The translations under genes were made by a program, and so were the position numbers. Source: Melampsora larici-populina 98AG31 (lineage: Eukaryota > Basidiomycota > Pucciniomycetes > Pucciniales > Melampsoraceae). From it: a stretch of DNA of 64,000 nucleotides. This document shows positions 42,591 to 54,509 of the stretch, piece after piece. The notes under the pieces were generated by a model, which worked only from the letters and a program-made list of their open reading frames with translations, searched no databases and was not told the origin of the DNA. The stretch is from positions 713,879 to 777,878 of the forward strand of contig NW_006768773.1 in assembly GCF_000204055.1 (NCBI RefSeq). The letters are read 5' to 3'. Position 1 is the stretch's first letter. Every line of letters starts with the position of its first letter.

Positions 42591-45267
42591 TCAATCATCT
42601 AAAGTCCTACTAATAGACCTCAACAAATCTCGTTTTCCATTCCTTTCAAAAAACCCATCCCATTGATCCAAACACCAACCTAATCTTTCTTCTTTACCTT
42701 CTTCATCTTCATCTTCATTTCCTTCTTCTCCTTCTTCTCCTCTACCAATCAAATTTAATTTTCTTTCCACTTTTCGTTTTTCTTCTGAGATTTCAATCAA
42801 TTTTAATCTTTCGGTACATTCTTTTAATCTTGATTCGATTTGATTTTCGATTCTCATGGATTTATCTTTTAAAATTTCAACTTTTTCGGTTAAGATTGAT
42901 AACTTTATTTAGAAAGAAAAAAACAAAGATCAAAAAAATGATCATTAGTGTTTTAAAACTTTATAAGATTTTATAAGAAAAATAGACTTACTTGACTATG
43001 AACATTCAACCAATCTCCTTGAACTTCTTTAGATACATCAATCACATCTCCTTGATGATCTGTATCATCTCTCCTCAATCTTCTTCCAATTTTGATCGCA
43101 ACTTCTATATCCTCTAATGTCTTTTTATCCAATTTGATTTCTTCTTGTTCCTGATCATCTAATTTTGTTGATGGTGAAGATAGCCTATTGATTAGAGTAG
43201 AGTATCTATTTAATTCATATTGCCTCGCTCCATCTTCGTAAGACAACCTATTGTGATTCAAAAAACACATTTTTTTCATCAGTCATCATGTTTTGCATGC
43301 GCAATCGAAGCTAGGAGCATGATTCGGTGGTACCTAATCTCATAGATACGTAATCAATGTAGAAGAGGAATGATGAAAGGTTTGTAAAAGGAAACGAACC
43401 TCTGTCGCCAGTTTTCAAGGTCGCGTGCCTTAGATTGATTCAACAAATCTTGAGGATTAGGTGGAAGATCTTCAGTACTCTCTGTAAATTGATTACGACT
43501 ATGAATCGCGGGAGTATCAAGAGGTTGATCTGGAGCATCGAACCAAGACAAATCAAGTTGATTTGTACAGACACCTTTTACGACTTTACTGACGACTTCT
43601 TCAATGACTTTAATCCTAAGCTTTGATAAATTCGAATGTCGACCAATCAAACCTCTAACTGATGCGGTGACGGGTGATGGTAAAGCTTCGAATGAGATTC
43701 GACTTGGTTCAAAGGTTTCAGATAGTGATAGTTTTGTTATATCATCGGCTTTTTGACTTGTCCATGATAACAACGTTCGACATCGTACAATTGGAGGTAG
43801 ATCCAATTGAATATGTCGATGAAGGCAGTCGGATGGAACGCGTGGATGAGGCAGTGCTAAAGGCAAACAATGGTATTAGCACATTACTCGAGGCAAGGTT
43901 TGCATTGATGGTTCAAGGTATACATACCTTCATGACCATTCCCTATGCTACTGGCTCGACCTCCTCTTCGATCTATACTCGTTCCACTTGCTCTGCGGGA
44001 GCTAGATGATGAGCCTGATTCGACTAAATCCCCGGCTGAGCCATTCTCACTTGGATCATCTCTCCGGCCGGTTTGTCTGAAATGTTTGTTTTTGATTTGC
44101 ATCGGTGTCTATGATAAAAAGAAGAACATTCATCACATTGGAATCGACGAGAACACCGATATGTCAGTCAGCTTGTTTGTCCTTGTGGATTCACGACATG
44201 AGAAAGTGATAAAGATTGAATGTTGCTTGAATGTTTCGACGCACTTCAGCCATGACTACCGGCATCTCTCCATCTACCGTTTTGTCCTTCTTGCCATATA
44301 TATTAGGATGCTTTTTGGAAGTTTTAGGAGTTCTGGTTCGAGTAGGAGGTGAATCTGGTGTGAATCGACCATTACTGATCCTATCAGGTGATACGGGAGA
44401 TTGTTGATTCCGATTAGAGCGCGGTCGATTGTTAGGTCGATCATTTGGTAGTCCATTTGCTTTTCCTTTTCCTTTTCGATCTCTCTGATTTGAATTCTGA
44501 GAATGCCGAGTATCATGAGAAGTGGTAAGAAGCGATGAGCTGTGATCAGGTATGCGAAGATCATTGGTTAAGATATTATCTCTGGTGCTTCGGTATCCAT
44601 TGATTGATCTAGGTTCGATCGGACTATCATTTTCGGGTTCAAGCCGATGTTCGTCTGCACTGAATGAGGAATCAGGTTTTGCAGGAGTCTGAAAACGTTT
44701 GGTTGTGAAGGTAAAAACACCCGAAGTTTGTCGAGTGGGTATAGGAGCAGGTCGTGAAGTGGTAGTAGTATTGGCAAGAGTACTCGTATGAGGTTTATTA
44801 CGGTTCCTTGAATGATGATGAGGGGTGTGATTTGTTTCTTCTCCAGTAGGTTGACTTGATCCAAGTCTATGATGCTTTGGAGTAGAATGATGAGAGTGTG
44901 ATATACGATTTTGTTGGTTTTGAAGAATCGAAGTGGTTGGATGATCATCTGAATCTGAATCTACTGGTGTACGATTTGTTTTCCGTTTCTTTGTAGGTGG
45001 TAATGTTGTTTCCTGATGATGATGATAACCATTTTGAGTAGGTTGAATGACAATTGAACCAAAGCTTGTGTTTTCAGTAGTGGAAGTTTCATTACTTGTT
45101 CGTGCGCTTCTTCTTCGAGTTAAAGGCTGTAAGGTCTGATTTTGATGGGTGTTATTGAGAAGACGATCTCTGATGGGTTTTCTTGTGTTTGAAGAAGATG
45201 AAGTTGATGGCATGTTAAGTTGAGTTGAATGATGATGAGTGGTAATAGTTGTAGTCCGAGAAGGCAT
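42591..45267 (-). CDS. DSN1: DSN1/Mis13 kinetochore subunit (Mis12/MIND complex)
   Basis: A minus-strand gene of about five exons, ATG at 45267 to TGA at 42591-42593. The first ~330 residues are low complexity, rich in His, Asn, Ser, Thr and Arg, with a basic GKGKANG stretch, ending in NIYGKKDKTVDGEMPVVMAE. The conserved part carries ALPHPRVPSDCLHRHI and LPPIVRCRTLLSWTSQKA, the signature of Dsn1/Mis13, followed by NQLDLSWFDAPDQP. The final exons are coiled-coil-like (ELNRYSTLINRL, LTEKVEILKDKSMRIENQ) with an acidic Glu/Asp run before the C-terminus SISRTLDD. The Mis12 complex links centromeric chromatin to the Ndc80 complex at kinetochores. Identification rests on the LPHPRVP...RTLLSW motif and the architecture. 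All frames inspected are open. Confidence 0.78.
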
Positions 45268-46411
45268 CTGTGAGTTAAGATTGGGTTATAAGTTGAGTTT
45301 GAATCAGTTCTGCTTGGTTGATGAAGCTGTTGTTGAATCGTTTCTGTTGAAGTTGGTTTGATTGGTTCGAAAGGGATTCCTTTAGAATCTCGTCATCGAA
45401 CGCCAGCAACTAAACTCAATCAAATCCTATCAATGGTCATGAACAGTAACTCTTCTGATTTGGTTTTCTAGTTCAACTTCCGTACGTTAGGATATATGCG
45501 TCTCAAGCACAAAACTATCATTTACTTTGATTTTAATAGTTTCAGACCAAACATACTTGGCTAAAACACTTAATTTAACACTTGATCCAACAGTGGATGT
45601 TGAATTTTAGTTCAGTTTTTCGATATCTGACTGAATCGCTTTTCAGATTACAATCTTGTTCCTTTTTACATTTCCCCTTTCATATTCTTATCATTCAATC
45701 GTTGTCCTCAGCAAGGAAGTAGAAGAATTCTGATTCACCTCATTAGAACGCTATCATCTTATTCGTGATCACAAGAACGAGCCCGAGAACCCCTCATCAC
45801 CCTGAAACTCACTTGTGTGATACCTAATCTACCCCACCAATCACAGAAGGAGTACATCATACACGCGAACGCGCGAAAGACGCGTCGCTACGCGCTTTGT
45901 CTTGAAGTCATCATTGCCGTGGGAACCGTCGGTGTGATCAAGCGTCGATAACCCGGAACTTTAAACTGCCATCATGGAACAATGTGATCTCAATTGTTGA
46001 CCACTTGCATGCGCAACAAGGGATACATACCAACAAAGAACTGGAGCACAAATCGTGGCCATAAAATGTCAACTTCCTTCATCTGGCATGCCTTTGACTG
46101 ACCAAACCATGGTGAGAATTACACAGGAAATGCTTCACAATCATGGATCTGAACAAAATGCATCAAAGTGAAACAATTGGCCTGATGCCTCAAACCTCTA
46201 GATCAAGCTACTTTATTATTGATTACAAAGCATGAAAACACTGACATGCTGTGCAACCCAAGCCTTTCTTTTGAACCTTTTTCCTGTGCAGTAAATCTAA
46301 ATCTTCTCTCTCCCAACCAAGAACCAAATGGGCAAGCTATCACCCAAGAAGTGTGCTCTTACTAGTAAACAAATAGTTCAAGTCATCATGGGGTTAGACA
46401 CACCGCGGGGC
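45268..46411. other. intergenic region, no gene seen
   Basis: The promoter side of the DSN1-like gene is at the left. A short GC-rich patch with CGCG motifs lies near 45863-45900. No coding region is supported. Confidence 0.5.
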
Positions 46412-46972
46412 TCAACTTGCCCCAACCCCAATTGGAGAGAGTTGCGGTGACCGGGTTTGCAACTTTCTTCAATTGCGGGTTTTGTTTGCCATAGGTTCAC
46501 AAACTCCCTTTGAGTCAGTTATTCCAGACGTTGATGGTCACAATTGATCCTTGTTGAACCCACAATCTCAAACTATAGCAAAACAAATACACCTTGAATT
46601 TGTACCTGCCGTGCCTCTTGGCATCTCACTTTGCCTTACAATGCCCAGGAACAGTGTCCACAAGTACAAGAACAGTAGATGTAGGGAGTTGTACTTACAA
46701 ATGAAAGGTCTTGAAAGGGGATTGTGGTGATCCTTTTCCATGGAGCAGGAATCCGTGATAATCGGAATTCTGTTAAGTAATACCTCCATACATATGAAGT
46801 TAGATCTTGTGATGAGGGGATCTTGGTTCTTGATTATTGACTGTAGGATACGCTGACTCGAGGGGAGTCACGCAAACCTATGGCAAACCTAAGGCAAATA
46901 AAACCCACAATTGAAGAAAGTTGCAAACCCGGTCACTGCAACTCTCTTCAATCGCGGGTTTGGACTAGTTGA
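46412..46972. mobile_element. ~561-bp MITE with ~85-bp inverted ends
   Basis: The left arm (46412-46500) contains GAGAGAGTTGC, GTGACCGGGTTTGCAACT and TTCTTCAATTG. The right arm (46885-46972) is the near-identical complement (GAAGAAAGTTGCAAACC, CGGTCACTGCAACTCTC, ending ACTAGTTGA). There is no coding sequence inside. Confidence 0.8.
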
Positions 46973-47035
46973 TTCCTGTGGTGACAGTTATTGTAGTAGT
47001 TTCTTTGCCCTGGCTCCCAAGTCTTCTTTTCTCCT

Positions 47036-47163
47036 TAGGAGACTCTCCTACTTGGAGCCAGGTGAGCACCTTGATCTTAGTTTCACTATTCTCTTTAGAG
47101 TTGTTGTGTGGGTGTGTTTAGTTATGGTAGCTGTCAAGGAGACTCTCCTACTTGGAGCCAGGT
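47036..47163. repeat. 26-bp direct repeat pair
   Basis: GGAGACTCTCCTACTTGG followed by AGCCAGGT occurs at 47038-47063 and 47138-47163. A partial inverted copy (CCTGGCTCCCAAG) lies at 47009. Confidence 0.8.
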
Positions 47164-48343
47164 TTGGGAATTCATAGAGATGTCATATAGGAATTCTTTG
47201 GCTTTGAGCCACTTTGTGATCTCAGTGAAGGTTCTCTCTTAGCAGAGCCTTACAAGAAGCTGAAGAACAGAGAATCTGCAGTGCTTTTGGGAAACTCTCA
47301 GCTGGTAAGTCAAGCTACATGCATCCTAGTGCTAGGAAGAATGATTGCTGATCTAAAACACACACCAATTGAAATAACACCACAACTTATTTAAGTTTAA
47401 GTTGTAAGAGAATATTACGAAATGTTTTTTATACCTGCTACAAGGTTTGTCAAGGTATGATGAAGATATATGTGATAGATCAAGCAATTAGCTTTATTGG
47501 TCTTAGGACAAATGCAAGTTATCAAGGACTACAATTAACACACATCAGAGTACTTCAAATTAAAAATGTAAAATAGGGAACTGATGAAAAATAAAGTGGT
47601 GTGTGCATCCTCTTTCCAACGACAAGGGTAAAGAGAGGTTGTACAAATCAAACAGGTCTATGTATATAACTAATTTGGATATCAGCTGGTTGGGGCTATC
47701 TACTGTTGATCCTTTCTATCAACAAACATGTGACTCTTGTCTCCTCTTGCATAATTTCCCATGGCCATTTTGATTCTTGCTAATGAATTTATTAATGTAC
47801 AGCTAATTCTTCTCTCTTCCCTTTGTCAATTGAACATCAACATGCCTGATCTTCTAGCTGTAAAATTTCTACTCTTAAGTCTGATTATCCACTCCTTTTG
47901 TTGAACGGCTTTCAGCTTTTGGAGATGATCAGAGATTCTTTGAGACACTTTCATACCTCCCTGTGTTGTTTTTACATCTGTTACCATTTTTCCAGATGTT
48001 TCCTTGCTTTCCTGCTACCAATTTATTGGCATGTATGCAATGGTCAACCGATGTTTCTTATAAATTATGTAACAATATGTTTACACTTTGGTCATCTGAC
48101 TAAACAGACTCCACCCAAGACACTTGCCTCAGAGTCTTCCAGATTGCCTAAATCCTGGCAATCTGAATTTATTAGAAGTTGACCCAGTTTCAGTACTGAT
48201 TTTTGTATACGCTGTACATATCTCAAGGGTGTGTGATTAGCTCCCAAAGACTTGATAAGTTTTTCTTTACAAAAAATTCTGATTTTTACACATCCAAGAC
48301 ATACATATACAAACACATCATCTTCATTTCTTGGGCGTCCCCT
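47164..48343. other. non-coding region, no gene seen
   Basis: AT-rich sequence downstream of the permease gene. Open frames up to 94 codons are not recognisable. Confidence 0.5.
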
Positions 48344-50829
48344 TTTTATTTTTTTTGATAAACATCATGTCCTTCCAAGTTTCCAATTGGACCTTGATAC
48401 CATTTACGAGCCTGTAAGAAGTACCAAAGCATAGACACTAGGACAATAGAGATTCCAATCACCCAGCTATTTTTGGTCCAGAAATCAGAACCAAGATTAG
48501 ATTTCATGTCAGATGATTTTCTTTGTGTTTAGAAAGAAAACATAGTTACGCACGAGTAATTCATATTTCCAAAGGTGACGGGTTGAACAGTTGGAAATGA
48601 TAAGATCATGCAGATGAATGCTACCCATGAGATTGCCGCTATATTGATGAACCACATCAAGAATCCTTTACCGAGGCTGAAAGGTCCGGGCTTGAATTTT
48701 ACCTATAGTTGACATCCAGATGATTTGGGATCAGTTAGATGTTCTTGGAACCAGATTTAACCCGGCTTTGTAGATACAAAGAAGATTTACTTCAGGGTGA
48801 TTCATGAATAACAGCTTCATTACAATCGGGACAGCATAAGATGAATCGAGAGCCTGTGATCGCAAAGAGTGAGATATCAATCATAATATTAATCAATTGA
48901 TACGTTGCGTTACTCACAGTTGCCGTCAGACTTTTCCGAAAGTATTCGACAAGAGAATCAAAGGGGATAGAACAAACAGTTAATGCCTCGACTCGCAGCG
49001 GCCACGAGCGTAGAAGAAAATGCAGCTCAGCTTACCTGAATATCGCATTGACAGCCACAGTAGAAGCAAATTCTAAACTACCGAATCCGATTGCAACAAG
49101 TACAATAATCCAAACAGCATTGACAGGAGTTTTATATGAAGTAAGCCTTCCAAACCATCCCCGATCTGGTATACCACCATCACGACTAAAAGCATATAAA
49201 GTCCTAGAGCAAGATTGCAACGCCACATTCACTTGAAAGAATGCGTTCAGACAAACTAATACCCAAAGGAAATAAAACACTGATGCATCGAGGTTGTCGC
49301 TCATGATCGTTGCTACAGCTAATCCAGATTTTCCTGGTAGTTTGGAAAGATCCCCAGAGTACATGACCAGTATTATATTTAAGACAAATCCAAGAACTGC
49401 AGTCGTCCCGATGGCCGTGATGATTGCAAATGGAACAACTACAGCTGGTCTTTTGACTTCCTCTGAGATATGAGCTGTCGCATCGTAATCTGTTAAAGTC
49501 TTCATGGAATATGCTTCATCAGTACCCTCTCTTAGATGAAATGAACATGTTAAATGATGAAAAAAAAATGTACCCATTCAGCACTGAGTAAACCGAACAT
49601 AAAAGCTAATCCAGTATTACCCCATCCAGTGTTGTTCACCACGTTTGTAAAGATGTATTCTAAATCATGACGAGGTTGTCCAGAAGTCAAAAAGGCCAGA
49701 ATCACCACAAAGGTGGTGAAGAAGTTGATAAATACAAAACTTCTTGTGATTCTGGCTAGTAATCGAGTATTAAGTGAGTTGATAGCACCGTGCAAGATCA
49801 AAAGACCGGCAAACAGTCCCACAGTTTGGACCTTTGATCTGAGTTATCAGTGATGAGATAAATTATCAGCCTGCCAATCTTGATCGTGATCCAGCGTGAC
49901 CTTAAGGCTTATGCTCAAACCACTCACGGTGTGAAGTCATCGCCTGTCGAGATCGTATAGGCTGACCAAATCATCTGGCTCAGCGCAAACTCGGGACTAG
50001 CCACGGCTGCGACCTGACCAATGAGGTTGAGCCAACCGACTAAGAAGCCGACAGGCGCGCGATATTTTTGTGGTGCAAGTAGAGCCGAAGCGGTGTACAT
50101 TCCGCCGGAAGTAGGCTAACATCGAACGTTGATATAAGTTATTTGACCATCAACTCAAGAGTCACCACATTTTATCACTCACAAAAGCTGAAACTAGCTC
50201 AGCAACCGAAATAGCTAATGTGAAGCACATAATCGATGCTGTGGATCATTGCGGTAAAGTCAAAAGATCAGATGATCGAGTAATTGGAGGGAAATGTCTA
50301 TGCTTGAATTTTTTTATTCACCAATCAGCCAACACCAAACAACCGCAGCGGGACCTCCCGCAAGTAAAGGGGTATTGAACTGCGATTAATCCAAATAAAG
50401 GATATCAGCAAGAAGTCAGCCAAATAGGATACCAAACATCAAGGCTTACAGTACTGGCGATACATGAGCTTAACCCGACAATCGAAAATGCAAAGGAAGT
50501 AGTCTCAAAATAGCCGAACTCGCGGACAACTTTGAGAACCGGAGTTGATCAGGAATATAGGATTGTTAGCTCACAAGCTGTTCAACAATGCATCACTTCT
50601 TTATAAGGTGGCCGAGGATGGGCGAGTGCTTACAATCTGATTTATACCCCAGTTTGGCTAAGTCATCTCCGTCACTGTGATGTTTGATTGATTCACAAGG
50701 TTTTGAATGAGCATCCGTCAGCTGCGGATCCCCAAAATGGCCTCAACTTGAAAAGGTTTGAAGACGTAGAGACCAATCCTACATTTCTTCTTTCGTCAGC
50801 GTATCCAAGTTCGACGCGCTCATGTTCAT
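48344..50829 (-). CDS. APC-family amino acid / GABA permease
   Basis: A minus-strand gene of about ten exons, ATG at 50829 to TAA at 48344-48346. The protein starts MNMSASNLDTLTKEE and runs through DGDDLAKLGYKSD to FETTSFAFSIVGLSSCIAST. That is the N-terminus of Uga4-type GABA and choline permeases of the amino acid-polyamine-organocation family. Further transmembrane landmarks are GGPAAVVWCWLIG, LVSAFPTSGGMYTA, GFLVGWLNLIGQVAAV, GLAFMFGLLSAEWT, TDYDATAHISEEVKRP (a family motif), SRTLYAFSRDGGIPDR and SYAVPIVMKLLFM. The C-terminus is cytosolic, WYQGPIGNLEGHDVYQKK. About 12 membrane segments are expected. Substrate cannot be told from sequence; GABA is the best guess. Joints inspected keep frame (EE|IDGDD and KSD|FVREF). 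Confidence 0.85.
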
Positions 50830-51847
50830 CGTCTCGTTCCAATCACTGTTGCAAAGCTGTCAAGGTTGGTTGATACCGGAGGCGAACTGACTAGCTAGAG
50901 AGAGAAAAGCTGTTCGAATTCCGGATGCTTAGCTTGGCTTGAGCGAGCCCGATGGTGTGTTGAGAGGAAGGAAATATACTCGGATTGGGCGAGTGGTGAT
51001 GAAAGGTCGACTATCACAGTGATGTACAACTTTCTTCAATGTCCAGTATGGAACACGACCTGATGATGGACGATTTGGCTACCAGAAAAGAAAGAACACA
51101 ACTTCCATTCTGTCTACACAGAAGGAGCATTCGACAGCTGATAGTAGATGATCTCCAAAAAGTTGTGATCAAATTCAGTTGATGATCGAATGTAGTCCCC
51201 GGAGGGTAGCTCATCAGCGGAGCTGCATCAGCGCATCTCCAGTTAATTTCATCCTTCAACTGTCAATAAGCTCTGGAAGAAGAGTTTGGAGGATATTTGA
51301 TCGCACGACGAAGCCAATACATAAATTGAAATGTACAAGTTTCAAATATCATCCACTGGACTGATCTCAGGATGTGCCAGGATGTGCCATGACGTATCAG
51401 CCCGAGCCACCGCCATTATCCGTCGAGTAGTGACCTACCCGGACCTCGGACAGGCGCTTGGAAAGCATTCCCGACCCCGATCGGGGGTCCCCAATGGAGT
51501 TTTCTCAATTAAAACTGGCCATCCGACCCCCGAGCGGGTTCCGGAACCTCGACGCCTGGGCCAAAAAGAGCGGCTTACCCAGGGTTCGAACACTGAACCG
51601 GGGCTTGTAGGCTCTACACTACGGGGCAACTTTTTGACAGGCCCGATATCGAATCAGGCTACACCCCGGGCGAGGCAGCGACGCTCCGCATGTAGCGTCA
51701 TGCGCACGCTCCGGGGGGGGGGAGCCTCACATGAAGCGTCACTGACTGACCCCGGAAAGCGCTGAGTGATCATACTGACAAGTTGTCATACCGGCCCGAC
51801 CGCACTTTGATTGGGGTTTTTCTTGTGTACAGGTAGGTTGAGACAAT
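50830..51847. other. intergenic region with GC-rich, tRNA-like patch
   Basis: The permease promoter lies at the left. 51400-51760 is unusually GC-rich with a CCCCGATCGGGG palindrome near 51476. The minus strand of about 51575-51630 contains a Pol III B-box-like GTTCGAACCC and an upstream A-box-like GTAGTGTAGAGC, but no tRNA cloverleaf can be folded. Possibly a decayed SINE. Confidence 0.35.
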
Positions 51848-52071
51848 TAGGGGATACAAAGTTGAATCCCGGGCACGTGCCCGGGCATGTGCCCAGAAGT
51901 CCAGAAGCCCGGACCCAAGCTGAAATCTGGGCAAATGTTCTTTTCCCAACTTCGAGACCCAGTTTGCTGGCCAGAATTCCCAGAATCCCCACCCCCATTC
52001 AAATCTTCATCTTCATACTCCTTCCATCCCCTCAAACCACGCAGACTACATCCTCACACAAGGTTCAATTC

Positions 52072-53887
52072 ATGTCATCTTCACAAGAATTACAGTCGGA
52101 TCCGTTCAATTCGACTGAACCCTCTTCTGAACCGGATCCGACCTCTAATCATCTACAAATCCATCCATCGGCTCTCAGTCAAGTACTTACGGGAGCAATC
52201 CAACTTGCTCAAACAACTGGTTCGGGTACCTCACTAAGTAATAAATCCACCAAAACTAAGATGCCTCGTAAATCAAAATCAGCACCAGCCAAACCTTGCT
52301 CGCCTGGAAAGTCCAAGGGAAAACGTAACTCACGATCAAAATCAAAGAAATCGAAAAAATCAAAAAGCGACACCGAGACTTCTCAAGACGAAGATGCCAA
52401 AGGTAACAAGACAACTATTCAATGGGAACGTGATGATAATGGGGAGGGGAAAACTTTGATGTACTTATTGCTCAACTGGCTTACCGATGAACATAATTTT
52501 GGTCGATTCAAAGATACAAGTCCGAAAAACGAGCTGTGGCCGAAGAGATCGAAAAATACATGATTGAAAATGGAATTACGTGGCGTGATGCAAACACCAT
52601 CCGAAAAAAGGTATGTGTTCATGTGATATTCAAGGATTTTGACTTTCATCATTTCTAATTTTAAGTATAACTTGCCTTACGTTGCTTTTGTTTAAAGATT
52701 GGCCGATTAGAGGAGGCTTGGCGAAAAGCTAACGGGGAACGTAACCGGACTGGTTCGGGGAGTTGGAAGACTGCACAGGAAGTTAAGAATGCCAAAGGTT
52801 GGGGTGATGATCATCCCAAGTGGCTTAAATTGGAGAGGGCAGCAGTTGGTAAGCAAACTGGCTTTAAGTTTACATTTGCTTCAGTTCTCTCTCTGATTAC
52901 TCCCCTCGGAAATGATTAGCACCTGTCTTGAAGCGATGTAAATATTTTTTTGAACTCGAGCCTGTATTTGCGACACGACACGGTAATGTCAGACTGGCTG
53001 TGGCCCGTAGTTTACCTGCCACGACTCAAGATATTCAAAGTGAAGATGAAGACGGCCGTGATGCGAGGGAGCACTCCATCAATTCAAATGTAGCTTATGA
53101 ATTGGAACAGAACCGCTCGACCCACAATCTAGTGGATGACTCAATCAACTCAAACTTACATAATGATTCTAACGTTATCAATGATGAAATCAACTCTCAA
53201 TCAGAAGATATTACCATGGACGACCTCAGGAGAGTTATGAATGATGATATTGATTACTCTCAAAATGATAATGATATTTACACACCGATTAGACCTTCCC
53301 AATCTTCTCAAATCCAAAATTGACTTCCCATGTCTTCCAGATCACTCAAACGGACTTCGTCCAAAAATTCGATTGATTCATCAACCCAATCTACTATGAG
53401 CAAGCGAAGACATCTTTCTGGTTCGGCCTCTTCATTTCAGGGTGTTATGGAAGGACGTACTTTTGGATCAACCTCAGCTCAAGCTGATTCAACCAGCAAT
53501 GTGATTGAGCGTGAGGCTCTTATCTCGCATGGGAAAACTATGGATCGCTTGGCTCAACTTGCTGTTAATATGAATACATCTATCTTTGGTCAACAATCGA
53601 CACAACCCGGCTTAACTCAAGATCAAATCCAAAAAAAATCAACAATCGAAATCGAATTGGCTGATGTCAAATTAAGTAGTGAAAAGTTTGATTTAAATTC
53701 ACGAAAGGAGAAGCACGAACTTGAAATGATGCATTTGAAAGCTGAGTTGGAACATCAACAAGTGGCTAGGAACGCTCAACTAATCAGTGTGTTAATGAAA
53801 GACCATAATCTCAGTATCCACGATGCTATGATGGCGGCTCAACAAGCGCAGGCCATGATGCATTCAAGTACGAGTTCAACTCAATGA
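52072..53887 (+). pseudogene. Myb/SANT-like DNA-binding protein of the Harbinger element
   Basis: Starts MSSSQELQSDPFNSTEPSSE at 52072. A basic KSKSKKSKKSKS segment (around residues 75-105) precedes the trihelix-like part WLTDEHNFGRF. There the frame shifts near 52503-52515 to give KSEKRAVAEEIEKYMIENGI and IRKK. An intron follows (52611-52699), then IGRLEEAWRKANGERNRTGS, a second intron (about 52850-52918) and LKRCKYFFELEPVF. An in-frame TGA at 53321-53323 then interrupts the protein, and the same frame resumes as SSRSLKRTSSKNS to a coiled-coil-like tail ending at 53887. In Harbinger elements this protein binds the ends and brings the nuclease to the nucleus. The frameshift and the stop mean this copy makes no full-length product. 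Confidence 0.75.
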
Positions 53888-54509
53888 GGTGAAGGTTAGT
53901 GTATTATATTTGTTGCGTAGGAGTATAACACATTCTGATCATGTGTCCGAGTTCTTTTTCTGATATGTTAACCATTAGATCAATTCAGCTTATCGTACCC
54001 AAACCAAGGCTGTTTTCCAAAAGTTACAAAGTGAAGATTATGAAATATACATTTAAAAATATTCCACAGATCAGATCAAAAAATTAAAAACAAATTATAT
54101 TCCTGAATGGTTTTGAAGAGTTTTACAATTTAAAAAAAATATTTTAAAAAAAAAGACAAATAAAACAGATTAAAAAAAATATAATCCTGATTCTTTTTGA
54201 ATAGTTTTACCAATCAATTTGTTAAACTTCTTGATTAGTGATATGATATTGTATTGAAAATTTCTAAACTTTTCGTATTTAGTTTACAAAGTTTCCAAAT
54301 GAAAATGATACACAGTTTTGCTCTTTTTTAAACCACTCGATGATATCCAAAGAGAGATCTCCAATCAATCAAACGTCACCTTGTCACCAATCGATTGATT
54401 GGTGACAAACTCTCATTTCGATAACATATATCACCAAAGGGAAAATGAATTTCCAAAAATTCCAGAACATATTAACTAGATTGCATTGTAAACTCATCAT
54501 TCTTTGTAA

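Noticed and set aside
51575..51630. Functional tRNA gene on the minus strand
   Set aside because: A- and B-box-like sequences are present but no acceptor or anticodon stem can be formed; reported only as a possible SINE remnant.
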